DNA of 64,000 bases from Nocardia donostiensis. GTDB taxonomy: Bacteria; Actinomycetota; Actinomycetes; Mycobacteriales; Mycobacteriaceae. The translations under genes and the position numbers were made by a program. The DNA is taken from assembly GCF_002081715.1 (NCBI RefSeq), contig NZ_MUKP01000002.1, positions 124,001 through 188,000 on the forward strand, written 5' to 3'. The notes under the pieces are model-generated. The model saw only the letters and a program-made list of their open reading frames with translations, had not been told where the DNA came from and did not search any database. Shown here piece by piece: positions 29,974 through 39,676 of this stretch (position 1 is its first letter; every line of letters begins with the position of its first letter).

Positions 29974-31209
29974 GTGACTGCTGCCGATGATCGACCTGTC
30001 TGGGCTGTCCGGATGCGCTCGGAGCGTGATGCGCGGGGATGGTCACAGGCCGAAGCCGTGCGCGCGATGCGCGCCAAGTCCTCGCACAATCTACCGACCG
30101 ACAGCACGCTGCTACGCAATTGGCGCCGTTGGGAATCCGGCGAATCGAGGCCGGACGATTTCTATGCCCCGATCATCGCTGCCGCGTTCGACACCGTCAC
30201 GGCGGCGTTCTTCCCGAAGGCCAGACCCAATCGCGACGACGAACTACTGTCGGCCACCGGTATGGACACTGTCGAATTCATCGGCAGGCTGCGGATGTCC
30301 GATATCAGCCCGGCCACAGTGGAGGCGCTCGGCATCACGGCGCGACGATTGTGCTGTGAATACTCCTATACGGATCCGCACGAACTGCACCGCGCCGGTG
30401 TCGGCTGGTTGCGGCGAATCATCTCGCTGCTCGACGGCAGGCTCACCCTCGCTCAGCATCGGGAGGTGCTGGTGCTGGCGGGCTGGGTGGCGCTGCTGGT
30501 CGGCTGTGTCGAGTACGACTTGGGCAGACGCTCGGCCGCGGAAGCGACCCGGCAGGCGGCGCTGTCGCTCGGCCAGGAAGCCGACCACCGCGAAATCATC
30601 GGCTGGAGCGCGGAACTGGCTGCCTGGTTCGCCCTGACCCAGGGCAACTACCGCGGGGTGCTCGAAGCTGTGGATCCGGTACTGCCCGGCTGCTCCGGGT
30701 TGGGCGTCGGTGTGCAGTTGGCCGCCCAGCGCGCCAAGGCATGGGCGCGGCTCGGTGACCGCCGCGCCGCCGAGGAATCCCTGGACAACGGGCGTGCGAT
30801 CCTCGAACGCATCGCCTACCCGAGTGATATCGACAATCATTTCGTCGTCGACCCGCAGAAATTCGACTTCTACGCGATGGACTGCTGCCGCGTGGCGGGT
30901 GACAACACGCGCGCCGAAGACTACGCACGCCAGGTGATCGAGGACGCCACCGGTGGTTTCGACGGCACGATCCGCAACCCGATGCGCGTCTCGGAAGCTC
31001 ACCTGACGCTGGCGGTGGTCGCGACGCGCAACCGCGATCTGGAACTGGCTGTCGCCGAAGGAGTCCACGCGTTCAGCAGTTCCCGCCGCTCGCTACCTTC
31101 GCTGCTGTGGATCGCCGGGGAGGCCGCGCGCGAAATCGTCGAACGTTTCCCGGACGATCCTCGCACCCACGCGTTTCTGGACCAGTTGCGAACCGTATCG
31201 GCGGAATAG
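29974..31209 (+). CDS. HTH (XRE-like) regulator with TPR-like C-terminus
   Basis: 411-aa regulator. The N-terminus (about 10-70) reads as a helix-turn-helix (RMRSERDARGWSQAEAVRAM), and the remainder (about 100-405) consists of Ala/Leu-rich helical repeats like TPR motifs, as in actinobacterial XRE-TPR sensors that often respond to peptides or small molecules. The GTG start at 29974 has no Shine-Dalgarno but a promoter element fits leaderless expression. It faces the resolvase-like gene; the pair may be a unit. Confidence 0.8.
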   Translation: MTAADDRPVWAVRMRSERDARGWSQAEAVRAMRAKSSHNLPTDSTLLRNWRRWESGESRPDDFYAPIIAAAFDTVTAAFFPKARPNRDDELLSATGMDTVEFIGRLRMSDISPATVEALGITARRLCCEYSYTDPHELHRAGVGWLRRIISLLDGRLTLAQHREVLVLAGWVALLVGCVEYDLGRRSAAEATRQAALSLGQEADHREIIGWSAELAAWFALTQGNYRGVLEAVDPVLPGCSGLGVGVQLAAQRAKAWARLGDRRAAEESLDNGRAILERIAYPSDIDNHFVVDPQKFDFYAMDCCRVAGDNTRAEDYARQVIEDATGGFDGTIRNPMRVSEAHLTLAVVATRNRDLELAVAEGVHAFSSSRRSLPSLLWIAGEAAREIVERFPDDPRTHAFLDQLRTVSAE

Positions 31210-31376
31210 CCGCCCTAGTCACGACAGCGGCCCACGGCGCCGACCTCGACAGCCGTGCGAGCCGGCTGGTGCGGGGACAACTGCCCGGTCCTACCGGCGT
31301 TGCCCTAGCGCCCGACGGGTCAGGCAACTCCCGGACTCATCGCAACGGGGATACGGCGCTCTGCGGTGCAGCGGGA

Positions 31377-31925
31377 TCAGCGCACGCTGGCGTCGGGCAC
31401 CCGCGGCGGGCAGGGCGCACCGGGGACGGTGACCAACTCGAAGTGCCACCACTCGTTGTCGAAGATCCGGCACAAACCCCAGCGGTGGCCGTTGGCCTCC
31501 AGCCATTGCGCGCCTTCGCGGGGACCGACGTCGATGGCACGCCCAGTGACGTGGGTGGATTCGTCCGGGGGCAGCACCCAGCGGCGCGCCTCCTCCGGGC
31601 CGCCGTAGGTTCGCAGGCCCTCTTCCCACATGCGCTGCTGTTCGGCTGGGCTGCGGTAACCGGAGGTGATCCACATCGGCACTCCCGCCGCCTGGGCCTG
31701 CTGTTGCGCGAGGGTGTAGGCGAGGGCGAGCGCCGGGTCCAGCCCCTCGGTGCCCGCGCTCGACCCGGCCGCCACCCACTGTTCGACCGCGGGCGCGGCG
31801 TGGGCGGGCGCCGCCACGGCGATGCCCGCGGCCAGAGTCGCCGGAAGCAGGGCCGCCACCAGCGGCATCAACGCCGCTGATCGGTTCCGGGTTCCGTCGG
31901 TGTGCGGTCGGGTCGTCTGGCGCAT
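31377..31925 (-). CDS. Secreted M15 D-Ala-D-Ala carboxypeptidase (VanY type)
   Basis: 182-aa secreted peptidase. A signal peptide ends at APAHA-APA (about residue 43). The zinc site and catalytic residues follow: SGYRSPAEQQ, STHVTGRAIDVG (His124, Asp131) and DNEWWHFEL (Glu157, His160), the M15B pattern. It trims the terminal D-Ala of peptidoglycan stem peptides outside the cell. It is a single gene between the HTH regulator (convergent, 167 bp) and fumarase. Confidence 0.9.
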   Translation of the reverse strand: MRQTTRPHTDGTRNRSAALMPLVAALLPATLAAGIAVAAPAHAAPAVEQWVAAGSSAGTEGLDPALALAYTLAQQQAQAAGVPMWITSGYRSPAEQQRMWEEGLRTYGGPEEARRWVLPPDESTHVTGRAIDVGPREGAQWLEANGHRWGLCRIFDNEWWHFELVTVPGAPCPPRVPDASVR

Positions 31926-32003
31926 GGCGGCGATCCTAACGTGCCCGCGGCCGGGCGCCCGAGGCGTGCGCTGCGGCCATCACGATGGGTGCGGCAACGG
32001 GAT

Positions 32004-33680
<1,677 letters not shown>

Positions 33681-33767
33681 GGATCGCACTCCTTCGAGGT
33701 GGGGCTGAAGCACAGCGAGCCTAGCGACCGATCGGGGCCACTCCTGCGGTTAGGCAACCCTATGTCC

Positions 33768-33773
33768 GATAAT
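33768..33773 (+). promoter_or_regulatory. -10 element GATAAT ahead of the MarR gene
   Basis: GATAAT matches the TATAAT consensus except at the first base. The base run at the expected -35 (tgcggt, 33745-33750, 17-bp spacer) is weak. The palindrome at 33799-33816 would lie about 20-35 bases into the transcript. Confidence 0.4.
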
Positions 33774-33798
33774 CTCGCACAAGATTGCACGTTCAACC

Positions 33799-33816
33799 CG
33801 AGAGTGCTAACTCTCG
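33799..33816. promoter_or_regulatory. Palindromic operator candidate between fum and the MarR gene
   Basis: cgagagt, gcta, actctcg is a perfect 7-bp inverted repeat with a 4-base centre. It lies 69 bp upstream of the MarR start and 119 bp upstream of the fumarase start on the other strand. Size and symmetry fit a MarR site. It also contains gagtgctaa, one half of the CIRCE element, but the other half is missing. Confidence 0.5.
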
Positions 33817-33884
33817 TTCGAAACAGGTTCCGCCACCCGCCCGGGCGCGGCGCCTCACCTGATACGTCGGAGTTTGGAGCGACC

Positions 33885-34355
33885 GTGACCGACCCCCACT
33901 GGCTCGATGACGTCGAAAAACGGGCCTGGGTGGGATTCGTGCGTACCCGCGATCTGATCGCCGCGGCCGTCGGACGAGATTCGACCCGAGAATCCAACCT
34001 CACCTACGTCGAGTATTCGGTGCTGGCGTATCTGGCCGAGGATCCGGAGCACCGGCTGACATTCGCCGAGCTGGCCGCCCGGCTGGAATGGTCGCAGAGC
34101 CGGTTGTCCCACCAGATCACGCGGATGGAGAAACGCGGCCTGGTCTGCCGCGAGCCCATTCCCGACGACGCCCGGCGCACCGCCGCCCGGCTCACGCCGC
34201 ACGGCGTCGGGGTGCTGGCCACCGCCGCGCCCGCCCATGTGCGCAGTGTGCGCAGGCATATGATCGACGTGCTGGACCGGCAGCAGCTCAACGCGCTCGC
34301 CGATATCTACGACACTTTGCTCGACCACCATCGCTCGCTGACCCAGCGAACGTAG
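33885..34355 (+). CDS. MarR-family transcriptional regulator
   Basis: 156-aa winged-helix regulator. It has the MarR layout: N-terminal helix, LTFAELAARLEWSQSRLSHQITRMEKRGLVCR (helix-turn-helix and wing) and C-terminal dimerisation helices. GTG at 33885 has GGAG six bases upstream and gives MTDPHWLDDVEKRAW; a longer frame extends upstream but without a good site. A palindrome and a -10 element precede it. It is divergent from fumarase, which it may control, and converges on the mftD end. Confidence 0.87.
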   Translation: MTDPHWLDDVEKRAWVGFVRTRDLIAAAVGRDSTRESNLTYVEYSVLAYLAEDPEHRLTFAELAARLEWSQSRLSHQITRMEKRGLVCREPIPDDARRTAARLTPHGVGVLATAAPAHVRSVRRHMIDVLDRQQLNALADIYDTLLDHHRSLTQRT

Positions 34356-34532
34356 CGCGCAAGCCTCCAGGTGCAGCACGGGTGCATGAGGAGGTCGACC
34401 GCCCCTAGCGGGGCAACCCGGCACCGCGTGCGCGACCTCGGTCGGCTCTGTTCAGCGGTGTTCGCCGAGTGCGCAGAACGGCAGGGACGCCGAACGAGAT
34501 CGACGCGACCGGCCCGCCGGAGCCGTGGGCAT

Positions 34533-34561
34533 GTCCGGGCCGCGGCAGCAGGCCCGGACAC
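34533..34561 (-). terminator. Terminator downstream of mftD
   Basis: tgtccgggcc (34533-34542) pairs perfectly with 34552-34561 around a 9-base loop, 12 bp after the mftD stop. As MarR transcription arrives from the other side it may act in both directions. Confidence 0.75.
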
Positions 34562-34573
34562 AACACGGTTCGC

Positions 34574-35842
34574 TCAGTTCGAGCGCGCTGGCTCGGCAGC
34601 CGCCCCCGTGGCTCCGTTCGCCGACACTTCGCCCGAGGACGCGGGTATCGCGGAGGCCACCCTGGTCTCCGGCACACCCAGGGCGCGTTCGAAGCCGTCC
34701 GGCACCACGATATCGCCGCAGTCGAGGTCGGTAACCTTGGTTTTGCGCAGGCCGAGCAGCGCCGAATCGATACCGCCGCGCAGTATGTCGAGCACGTTCT
34801 CCACGCCCGCCTGGCCGTTGGCGGCCAGGCCCCACAGGTAGGCGCGGCCGATCATCACCGCGCGCGCCCCCAGCGCCACGGCCTTGACCACATCGCTGCC
34901 GCGGCGGATGCCGCCGTCGAGCAGCACCTCGACCTGCGTGCCGACCGCGTCGGCGAGCACCGGCAGCGCCCGGATCGAGGCGGGAGTGCCGTCGAGGTTG
35001 TTGCCGCCGTGGTTGGACACCGAGATCGCCGAGACGCCCGCGTCGACGGCCCGCAACGCGTCGTCGACACGCATCACACCCTTGAGCATGACCGGCCCGT
35101 CCCACTGTTCGACCACCCAGGCCACATCGTCCCAGTCGGGCGGCGGGGTGCCCATCCACTCGCCGTAGGCGCCGAAGAAGCCCGGTGCGGGGGCGTCACC
35201 GAGAGCCATGTTCGGCGCGGTCAGGTCGGGCAGTGCGCCCGAGCGCACATAGCGGCTCAGCCAGCGTGGTTTCGCCAGGGTCTGCGGCGCGAACGTCATC
35301 ATCGTGCGCAGGTCCAGTTTTTCCGGGATGAGCGGACTGCCCCAGTCACGGCCGTGCGAGAACGACCAGTCCAGGGTGAGGATCAACCCGACAGCGCCCG
35401 CCGCCTTCGCCCGCGCCATCCTGGCCGTGATGTCGTCTTTGCTGCCACACCAGTAGAGCTGGAAGAAGGTGGACGGATTGGCCGCGATCACTTCTTCGAT
35501 CGGTTTGCTCGCAAACGACGACAGCCCCATCGCGGTACCGCGCGCCGCCGCGGCCCTGGCCACTGCCACCTCACCGTCGGGATGAACGGCCTGCACGCCG
35601 GTCGGCGAGATGATCACCGGCATCGAGATCTGCTGCCCCAGCACGGTGGTGGACTGATCGCGCTCGCCGATCGGCCCCGCCACATGCGGCGCGAAACCGA
35701 GTTCGGTGAAGGCCGCTGCGTTGTCGTCAATGGTCTGGCCGCGTTCGGAGCCGGCGATCAGGGCGCCGTACACCGATTTCGGTAGCTGTTTCTTCGCGCG
35801 GCGCTGGGCCTCGGCGACGGTTTCGAACCAGGGGTTCATCAT
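34574..35842 (-). CDS. mftD: Mycofactocin synthase MftD (FMN alpha-hydroxyacid oxidase family)
   Basis: 422-aa FMN-dependent enzyme that oxidises the mycofactocin precursor AHDP to the redox-active pre-mycofactocin. It starts NPWFETVAEAQRRAKKQLPK like other MftD proteins, has MPVIISPTGVQAVHPDGE, the catalytic SVSNHGGNNLDGTP and LLDGGIRRGSDVVKAVALGA (FMN phosphate binding). Two adjacent ATGs (35842 and 35839) follow GAAAGGA. It lies 12 bp behind mftE, the reverse of the usual mftD-mftE order, and no mftA, mftB, mftC or mftF is in the window. Confidence 0.92.
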   Translation of the reverse strand: MMNPWFETVAEAQRRAKKQLPKSVYGALIAGSERGQTIDDNAAAFTELGFAPHVAGPIGERDQSTTVLGQQISMPVIISPTGVQAVHPDGEVAVARAAAARGTAMGLSSFASKPIEEVIAANPSTFFQLYWCGSKDDITARMARAKAAGAVGLILTLDWSFSHGRDWGSPLIPEKLDLRTMMTFAPQTLAKPRWLSRYVRSGALPDLTAPNMALGDAPAPGFFGAYGEWMGTPPPDWDDVAWVVEQWDGPVMLKGVMRVDDALRAVDAGVSAISVSNHGGNNLDGTPASIRALPVLADAVGTQVEVLLDGGIRRGSDVVKAVALGARAVMIGRAYLWGLAANGQAGVENVLDILRGGIDSALLGLRKTKVTDLDCGDIVVPDGFERALGVPETRVASAIPASSGEVSANGATGAAAEPARSN

Positions 35843-35854
35843 CGGGTCCTTTCG

Positions 35855-36535
35855 TCAGGGCGCATCCGGCCACCAGTGCCGGACGGCGCTGGTCAGGTCG
35901 GTGGTCAGTTGGTTCAGCAGCGCGGCGCCCTCCTCGGCGGTCGCGCCGGTCGGATCGCCGAGCACGCCGTTGGGACTCACGGCGCGTACTCCCCCGCTGC
36001 GTAGCAGCGGCAGCAGTTGACCCAGCGGCCTGGTGTCGCCTGCTTCGGCGCGGTCGGCCTGTACCCGATGTGGGGCCAGCGCCAGCTGCAGCGAGGTTTC
36101 GGAACGGCCTGCGTGCGCATCACCTGCATAGTTGGGCAGGTACATACGAACGTCGCGGGATTCGGTGCGCAGCAGATCCACCGCGGCGCGTAGCGGGTCC
36201 AGGTTGCCGCCGTGGCCGCTCACGATCAGGACCCGCGGGAAGGTGTCGGTGGCCGAGCGGCACAGTTCGACGATCAGCAACTCCAGCGCAGCACGCCCGA
36301 TCGACAGTGTTCCGGGAAAGCCCGCGTGCTCGCCGCTGGCACCGTAGGCGACGGCGGGCGCGACGAACACGTCGGGCCGCAGCGCCGCCAGCCGGGTGCA
36401 CAGAGCCACAGCGACATCGGTATCGGTGGACAGCGGTAGATGCGGGCCGTGCTGTTCGGTTGCGCCGACCGGGACGGCCAGAATCGCACCGGAGTGTTCA
36501 CCCGCCTCCGGCCATGTGAGGTCCGCCACCATCAT
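35855..36535 (-). CDS. mftE: Mycofactocin creatininase-family peptidase MftE
   Basis: 226-aa metal-dependent amidase of the creatininase family that cuts the modified MftA peptide to release AHDP. Metal-site segments are GATEQHGPHLPLSTD, AYGASGEHAGFPGTLSIG, SGHGGNLD and HAGRSETS; the C-terminal GVLGDPTGATAEEG is typical of MftE. It is the first gene of a two-gene operon with mftD and is divergent from mftR. No Shine-Dalgarno precedes the ATG at 36535; a promoter ending close to it suggests a leaderless transcript. Confidence 0.9.
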   Translation of the reverse strand: MMVADLTWPEAGEHSGAILAVPVGATEQHGPHLPLSTDTDVAVALCTRLAALRPDVFVAPAVAYGASGEHAGFPGTLSIGRAALELLIVELCRSATDTFPRVLIVSGHGGNLDPLRAAVDLLRTESRDVRMYLPNYAGDAHAGRSETSLQLALAPHRVQADRAEAGDTRPLGQLLPLLRSGGVRAVSPNGVLGDPTGATAEEGAALLNQLTTDLTSAVRHWWPDAP

Positions 36536-36542
36536 GCGGCGA

Positions 36543-36584
36543 GATTAACGTCAGCGACTGACATAATCAATACTCGACATAATC
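36543..36584. promoter_or_regulatory. Divergent mftR/mftE promoter with operator candidate
   Basis: For mftE the minus strand offers TTGATT (36565-36570) and TTAATC (36543-36548), with a 16-bp spacer that contains a perfect inverted repeat GTCAG-N3-CTGAC (36550-36562). For mftR, CATAAT (36578-36583) ends nine bases before the GTG. GACATAATC occurs twice, at 36560-36568 and 36576-36584. A TetR dimer bound at the inverted repeat would block the mftE promoter. Confidence 0.5.
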
Positions 36585-36591
36585 GACTGCC

Positions 36592-37206
36592 GTGACGGCA
36601 CACAGCACCCGGGGACGCCCGCGCGGGACGACCAAGCGCGAACTCGAACTGATCGCCATGCGGTTGTTCAGTGAGCAGGGCTTCGACGAGACCACCGTCG
36701 AACAGATCGCGGCAGCCGCCGGGATCAGCGGCCGCACCTTCTTCCGGTACTTCCCCGGCAAGGCCGAGGTGCTGTGGTACTCGTTCGACGACGAAGTCGC
36801 CGCCCTGCGCGCGGACTTCGCCACGGTCGGCGACACCGAACCACTCATGGCCGCGGTGCGCCGAGTCGTGGTGAACGCCAACCGCTACCGCGCCGAGGAC
36901 GTGCCCGAACTGCGCACCCGGATGCGGCTCGTCGCCACCGTCCCCGCGCTGGCCGCCACCGCGGGCGCCCACTACGACGCCTGGGAACAGGCGGTCAGCG
37001 AGTTCGCCGCCACCCGCCTCGACACCACCGCCGACGACCTGATCCCCATGGCCATCGGACGCTGCGCACTCGCCGCCGCCCGCGCCGCCTTCGATGCCTG
37101 GCTCACCCGGGCCGACGCCGACCTCACCGTCTATCTCGACCAGGCGCTCGCCGCCCTGGAACGCGGATTCACCTCGACCCCGCCAACGCCCAGGTCGTGC
37201 CGCTGA
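36592..37206 (+). CDS. mftR: Mycofactocin system TetR regulator MftR
   Basis: 204-aa TetR repressor. The N-terminal helix-turn-helix contains RGRPRGTTKRELELIAMRLF and AAAAGISGRTFFRYFPGKAEVLW, the pattern of MftR proteins; the C-terminal ligand domain (about 70-195) is variable. MftR in mycobacteria represses the mft genes and is relieved by acyl-CoA. It is divergent from mftE with 56 bp between, so it probably controls that operon. The start is GTG at 36592, likely leaderless. Confidence 0.85.
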   Translation: MTAHSTRGRPRGTTKRELELIAMRLFSEQGFDETTVEQIAAAAGISGRTFFRYFPGKAEVLWYSFDDEVAALRADFATVGDTEPLMAAVRRVVVNANRYRAEDVPELRTRMRLVATVPALAATAGAHYDAWEQAVSEFAATRLDTTADDLIPMAIGRCALAAARAAFDAWLTRADADLTVYLDQALAALERGFTSTPPTPRSCR

Positions 37207-37330
37207 TCACCGATACCCGTCTCCAGGTTTCATGAATAAACCGGTTGGGGTATGACTAGGCTCGGTATCGGCACGCCCGCCGAAACGTACGATGAACCCG
37301 ACCAGCCGTCCGAAAGGGGCACGAGTTTCC

Positions 37331-38233
37331 ATGTCCGAGGTGTCCATGAGCCTTTCGGCGGACTCATTGGCCGCAGGACCTGTCGACAATCTGCTTCCGC
37401 AGCTCGTCGAGCACCTGCGACAGAACCGAACCGCACTACGTGAAGAATGGGCCCGGCGTATCACCGACGCCCGGCTGCTGACGGCGATGACGCCGGAGGA
37501 GATCTTCTCCGAAGCCACGTCGGTCTACGACAACTACGTCGAGGTCCTCGAAACCGGTAGCGTCGAAGCACTGCAGGCCTATGCGCGTGATCTGTCCGAG
37601 CGCATCATCCCCAGAGGCGTCGAAACCGACGAAGTCCTCGGCATCGTGCTGTTACTGCGCGATGTCCTGGCTCGCTCGCTGTTCGAGAAATACCAGTCGA
37701 ACTTCGAACTGCTCAACGCGGTGCTCGACGCCTACGAACCGGCAGCCAATCGCATCGCCAACACGGTGGCCGTCTCCTTCGTGCAGGAACGCGAGCGCGT
37801 CATCCGCCAGCAGCAAGAGGCGATCCGCGAACTGTCGACGCCGGTGCTACAGGTGCGCGAGCAACTGCTGATTCTGCCGATAATCGGCGTACTGGACAGT
37901 CAGCGTGCCCGCCAGCTCACCGAACAGTTACTGCGCGCGATCCGGGCCAACCGCGCGAAGGTGGTCGTCATCGATATCACCGGTGTGCCCGATATCGACT
38001 CCACCGTGGCCAACCACCTGGTGCAGACGGTCGACGCGTCCGGGCTGATGGGCGCCAACGTCATCATCACCGGCCTGTCCTCGGAGATCGCGCTGACACT
38101 GGTGACCATCGGATTGGACCTGTCGAAGATGAACGCGGTCGGCGACCTGCAAGGCGGTATCGAGGAGGCGGAAAGGCTGCTGGGCTACGAGCTGTCCCGC
38201 GTGACCGAACGTGCCGAACGCGATGGCCGCTGA
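37331..38233 (+). CDS. rsbR: Stressosome sensor/scaffold RsbR (globin-like N-domain + STAS)
   Basis: 300-aa RsbR paralogue. The N-terminal helical domain (about 20-150) is a non-haem globin-like sensor; the C-terminal STAS domain (about 170-290) begins IRELSTPVLQVREQLLILPIIG. Positions matching the phosphorylated Thr residues of B. subtilis RsbR are Thr170 (ELSTP) and Ser224/Thr225 (DIDSTVANHL). It assembles with RsbS to hold RsbT inactive. Several in-frame starts exist; the one at 37331 leaves the family-like N-terminus. First gene of rsbR-S-T-X-U, separated from rsbS by 12 bp. Confidence 0.9.
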   Translation: MSEVSMSLSADSLAAGPVDNLLPQLVEHLRQNRTALREEWARRITDARLLTAMTPEEIFSEATSVYDNYVEVLETGSVEALQAYARDLSERIIPRGVETDEVLGIVLLLRDVLARSLFEKYQSNFELLNAVLDAYEPAANRIANTVAVSFVQERERVIRQQQEAIRELSTPVLQVREQLLILPIIGVLDSQRARQLTEQLLRAIRANRAKVVVIDITGVPDIDSTVANHLVQTVDASGLMGANVIITGLSSEIALTLVTIGLDLSKMNAVGDLQGGIEEAERLLGYELSRVTERAERDGR

Positions 38234-38245
38234 CCGGGGGGACTG

Positions 38246-38635
38246 ATGCCGGTTCCCATCCTCAAACAAGGCACATACCTGATCGCGTCGGTGCAGTCCG
38301 CGCTGACCGACGCCGATACCGAGCGCTTACAGGACGACCTGATGAAACAGGTCAGCAAGTACCGGGCGCAGGGCATCATCGTCGATGTCACCGCCATCGA
38401 CGTGATGGACTCGTTCGCCGCCAGATCATTGCGCACCATCGCGCATATGACGCAGCTGCGCGGCGCCGAAACGGTGATCGTCGGGCTGCAGCCCGAGGTC
38501 GCCTTCGCCATGGTGCAACTCGGGCTCACTTTCGAGGACATGCACACCGCACTCGACCTCGAAGAGGGATTGGCCTGGTTGAACCGCAAAGCCCCCGCCC
38601 GGCACCAGCAAGACGGTCGTGACAGTGGCCGCTGA
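38246..38635 (+). CDS. rsbS: Stressosome core antagonist RsbS (STAS)
   Basis: 129-aa single STAS domain that, with RsbR, builds the stressosome and holds the kinase RsbT. The start is VPILKQGTYLIASVQSAL, as in RsbS proteins, and Ser56 in DVMDSFAARSL matches the RsbT-phosphorylated Ser59 of B. subtilis. Its stop overlaps the rsbT start by 17 bases, indicating coupled translation. The extra C-terminal tail (about 115-129, HQQDGRDSGR) is unusual in charge. Confidence 0.92.
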   Translation: MPVPILKQGTYLIASVQSALTDADTERLQDDLMKQVSKYRAQGIIVDVTAIDVMDSFAARSLRTIAHMTQLRGAETVIVGLQPEVAFAMVQLGLTFEDMHTALDLEEGLAWLNRKAPARHQQDGRDSGR

Positions 38636-39038
38636 GAACATGGTGATCGCGGTGAAGATGTCCAACGACATCGTGACCGCACGTCAGGCCGGACGCGAAC
38701 TGGCCGAGGAGCTCGGCTTCTCGCTCACCGACCGCACCATGATCTCCACCGCGATCTCCGAAGTGGCCCGCAACATCACCAGTTACGCGGGCACCGGCGA
38801 GATCCGGCTGCTGGTCGAAGAACGCGACGGCCGCCGCGCCCTGGTGGTGCAGGCCAAGGACCAGGGGCCCGGCATCATCGATATCGATCGCGCGATGGAC
38901 GACGGCTACTCCACCGGGCTCGGCCTCGGCCTCGGCCTGCCCGGTGCGAAACGTTTGATGGATGGTCTGACCGTCGAATCGAAGCCCGGTCACGGCACGT
39001 TGGTGGAAATGTGGAAGTGGGTACCCAACAGTGCATGA
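38619..39038 (+). CDS. rsbT: Switch kinase/activator RsbT
   Basis: 139-aa GHKL kinase. It phosphorylates RsbR and RsbS, leaves the stressosome and then activates the RsbU phosphatase. The ATP site is visible in AISEVARNITSYAG (N-box), KDQGPGIIDI (G1) and TGLGLGLGLPGAKRLMDG (G2). The GTG start overlaps rsbS; an ATG at 38640 (MVIAVKMSNDIV) is a possible alternative. Its stop overlaps rsbX by eight bases. Confidence 0.92.
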   Translation: MTVAAENMVIAVKMSNDIVTARQAGRELAEELGFSLTDRTMISTAISEVARNITSYAGTGEIRLLVEERDGRRALVVQAKDQGPGIIDIDRAMDDGYSTGLGLGLGLPGAKRLMDGLTVESKPGHGTLVEMWKWVPNSA

Positions 39039-39660
39039 GGACGGGTTCATCGGCCGGATCGAATGGGCTGTGGCCGGTCGGGCGCTACCCGGACAGCAGG
39101 TTTCCGGCGATCGCTGCGCGGTGCTCGACACCGGCGCGGAGACAGCGTTGTTCGCGGTGCTCGACGGACTCGGTCACGGTGCAGCCGCGGCCGCCGCGGT
39201 CGACCAGGCCGCGCAGGTGCTCGCCGACAACCGGACCGAACCATTGGACGTACTGATGCTGATGTGTCATCGCGCGATGGAGAACACCCGCGGGGCGGCG
39301 GTCTCGCTGGCTCGTTTCGGCGCCGACCAGGCGCAGTGGCTCGGTGTCGGCAATGTCGAATCGCAGGTGCTCACCGTCGGCCCTACCGGACCGACCGTAC
39401 GGGCGACCGCGCTGCTGACCGGGGGCATCGTCGGCTACCGATTACCGGCGAATCTGCAGGCGCAGACGATTCGGGTACGGCCGGGCGATCTGCTGTTGAT
39501 GTCCACCGATGGCGTGGTCACCGAACGGGGCGAAGGTATCGACCTGTCGAAGTCGACCGCCGATATCACTGCTGACCTGCTGGACCGCAACGCCAAGGAC
39601 ACCGACGACGCGCTGGTACTCGCGGCGCGGGTACGCGGTGCGCCCAACGGTGCGTCATGA
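39031..39660 (+). CDS. rsbX: Feedback phosphatase RsbX (PP2C type)
   Basis: 209-aa PP2C/SpoIIE-type phosphatase that dephosphorylates RsbR and RsbS to reset the stressosome. Acidic metal-site residues are seen in GDRCAVLD and FAVLDGLGHGAAA, and STDGVVTERGEG near the C-terminal third. It has no separate sensor domain, typical for RsbX. It starts with GTG at 39031 inside the end of rsbT; the RsbU gene follows 16 bp later. Confidence 0.9.
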   Translation: MHEDGFIGRIEWAVAGRALPGQQVSGDRCAVLDTGAETALFAVLDGLGHGAAAAAAVDQAAQVLADNRTEPLDVLMLMCHRAMENTRGAAVSLARFGADQAQWLGVGNVESQVLTVGPTGPTVRATALLTGGIVGYRLPANLQAQTIRVRPGDLLLMSTDGVVTERGEGIDLSKSTADITADLLDRNAKDTDDALVLAARVRGAPNGAS

Positions 39661-39676
39661 GCACCCGAGGTATGTG

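Noticed and set aside
33801..33809. CIRCE element (HrcA site)
   Set aside because: Only one half site is present; the 9-base spacing and second half are missing.
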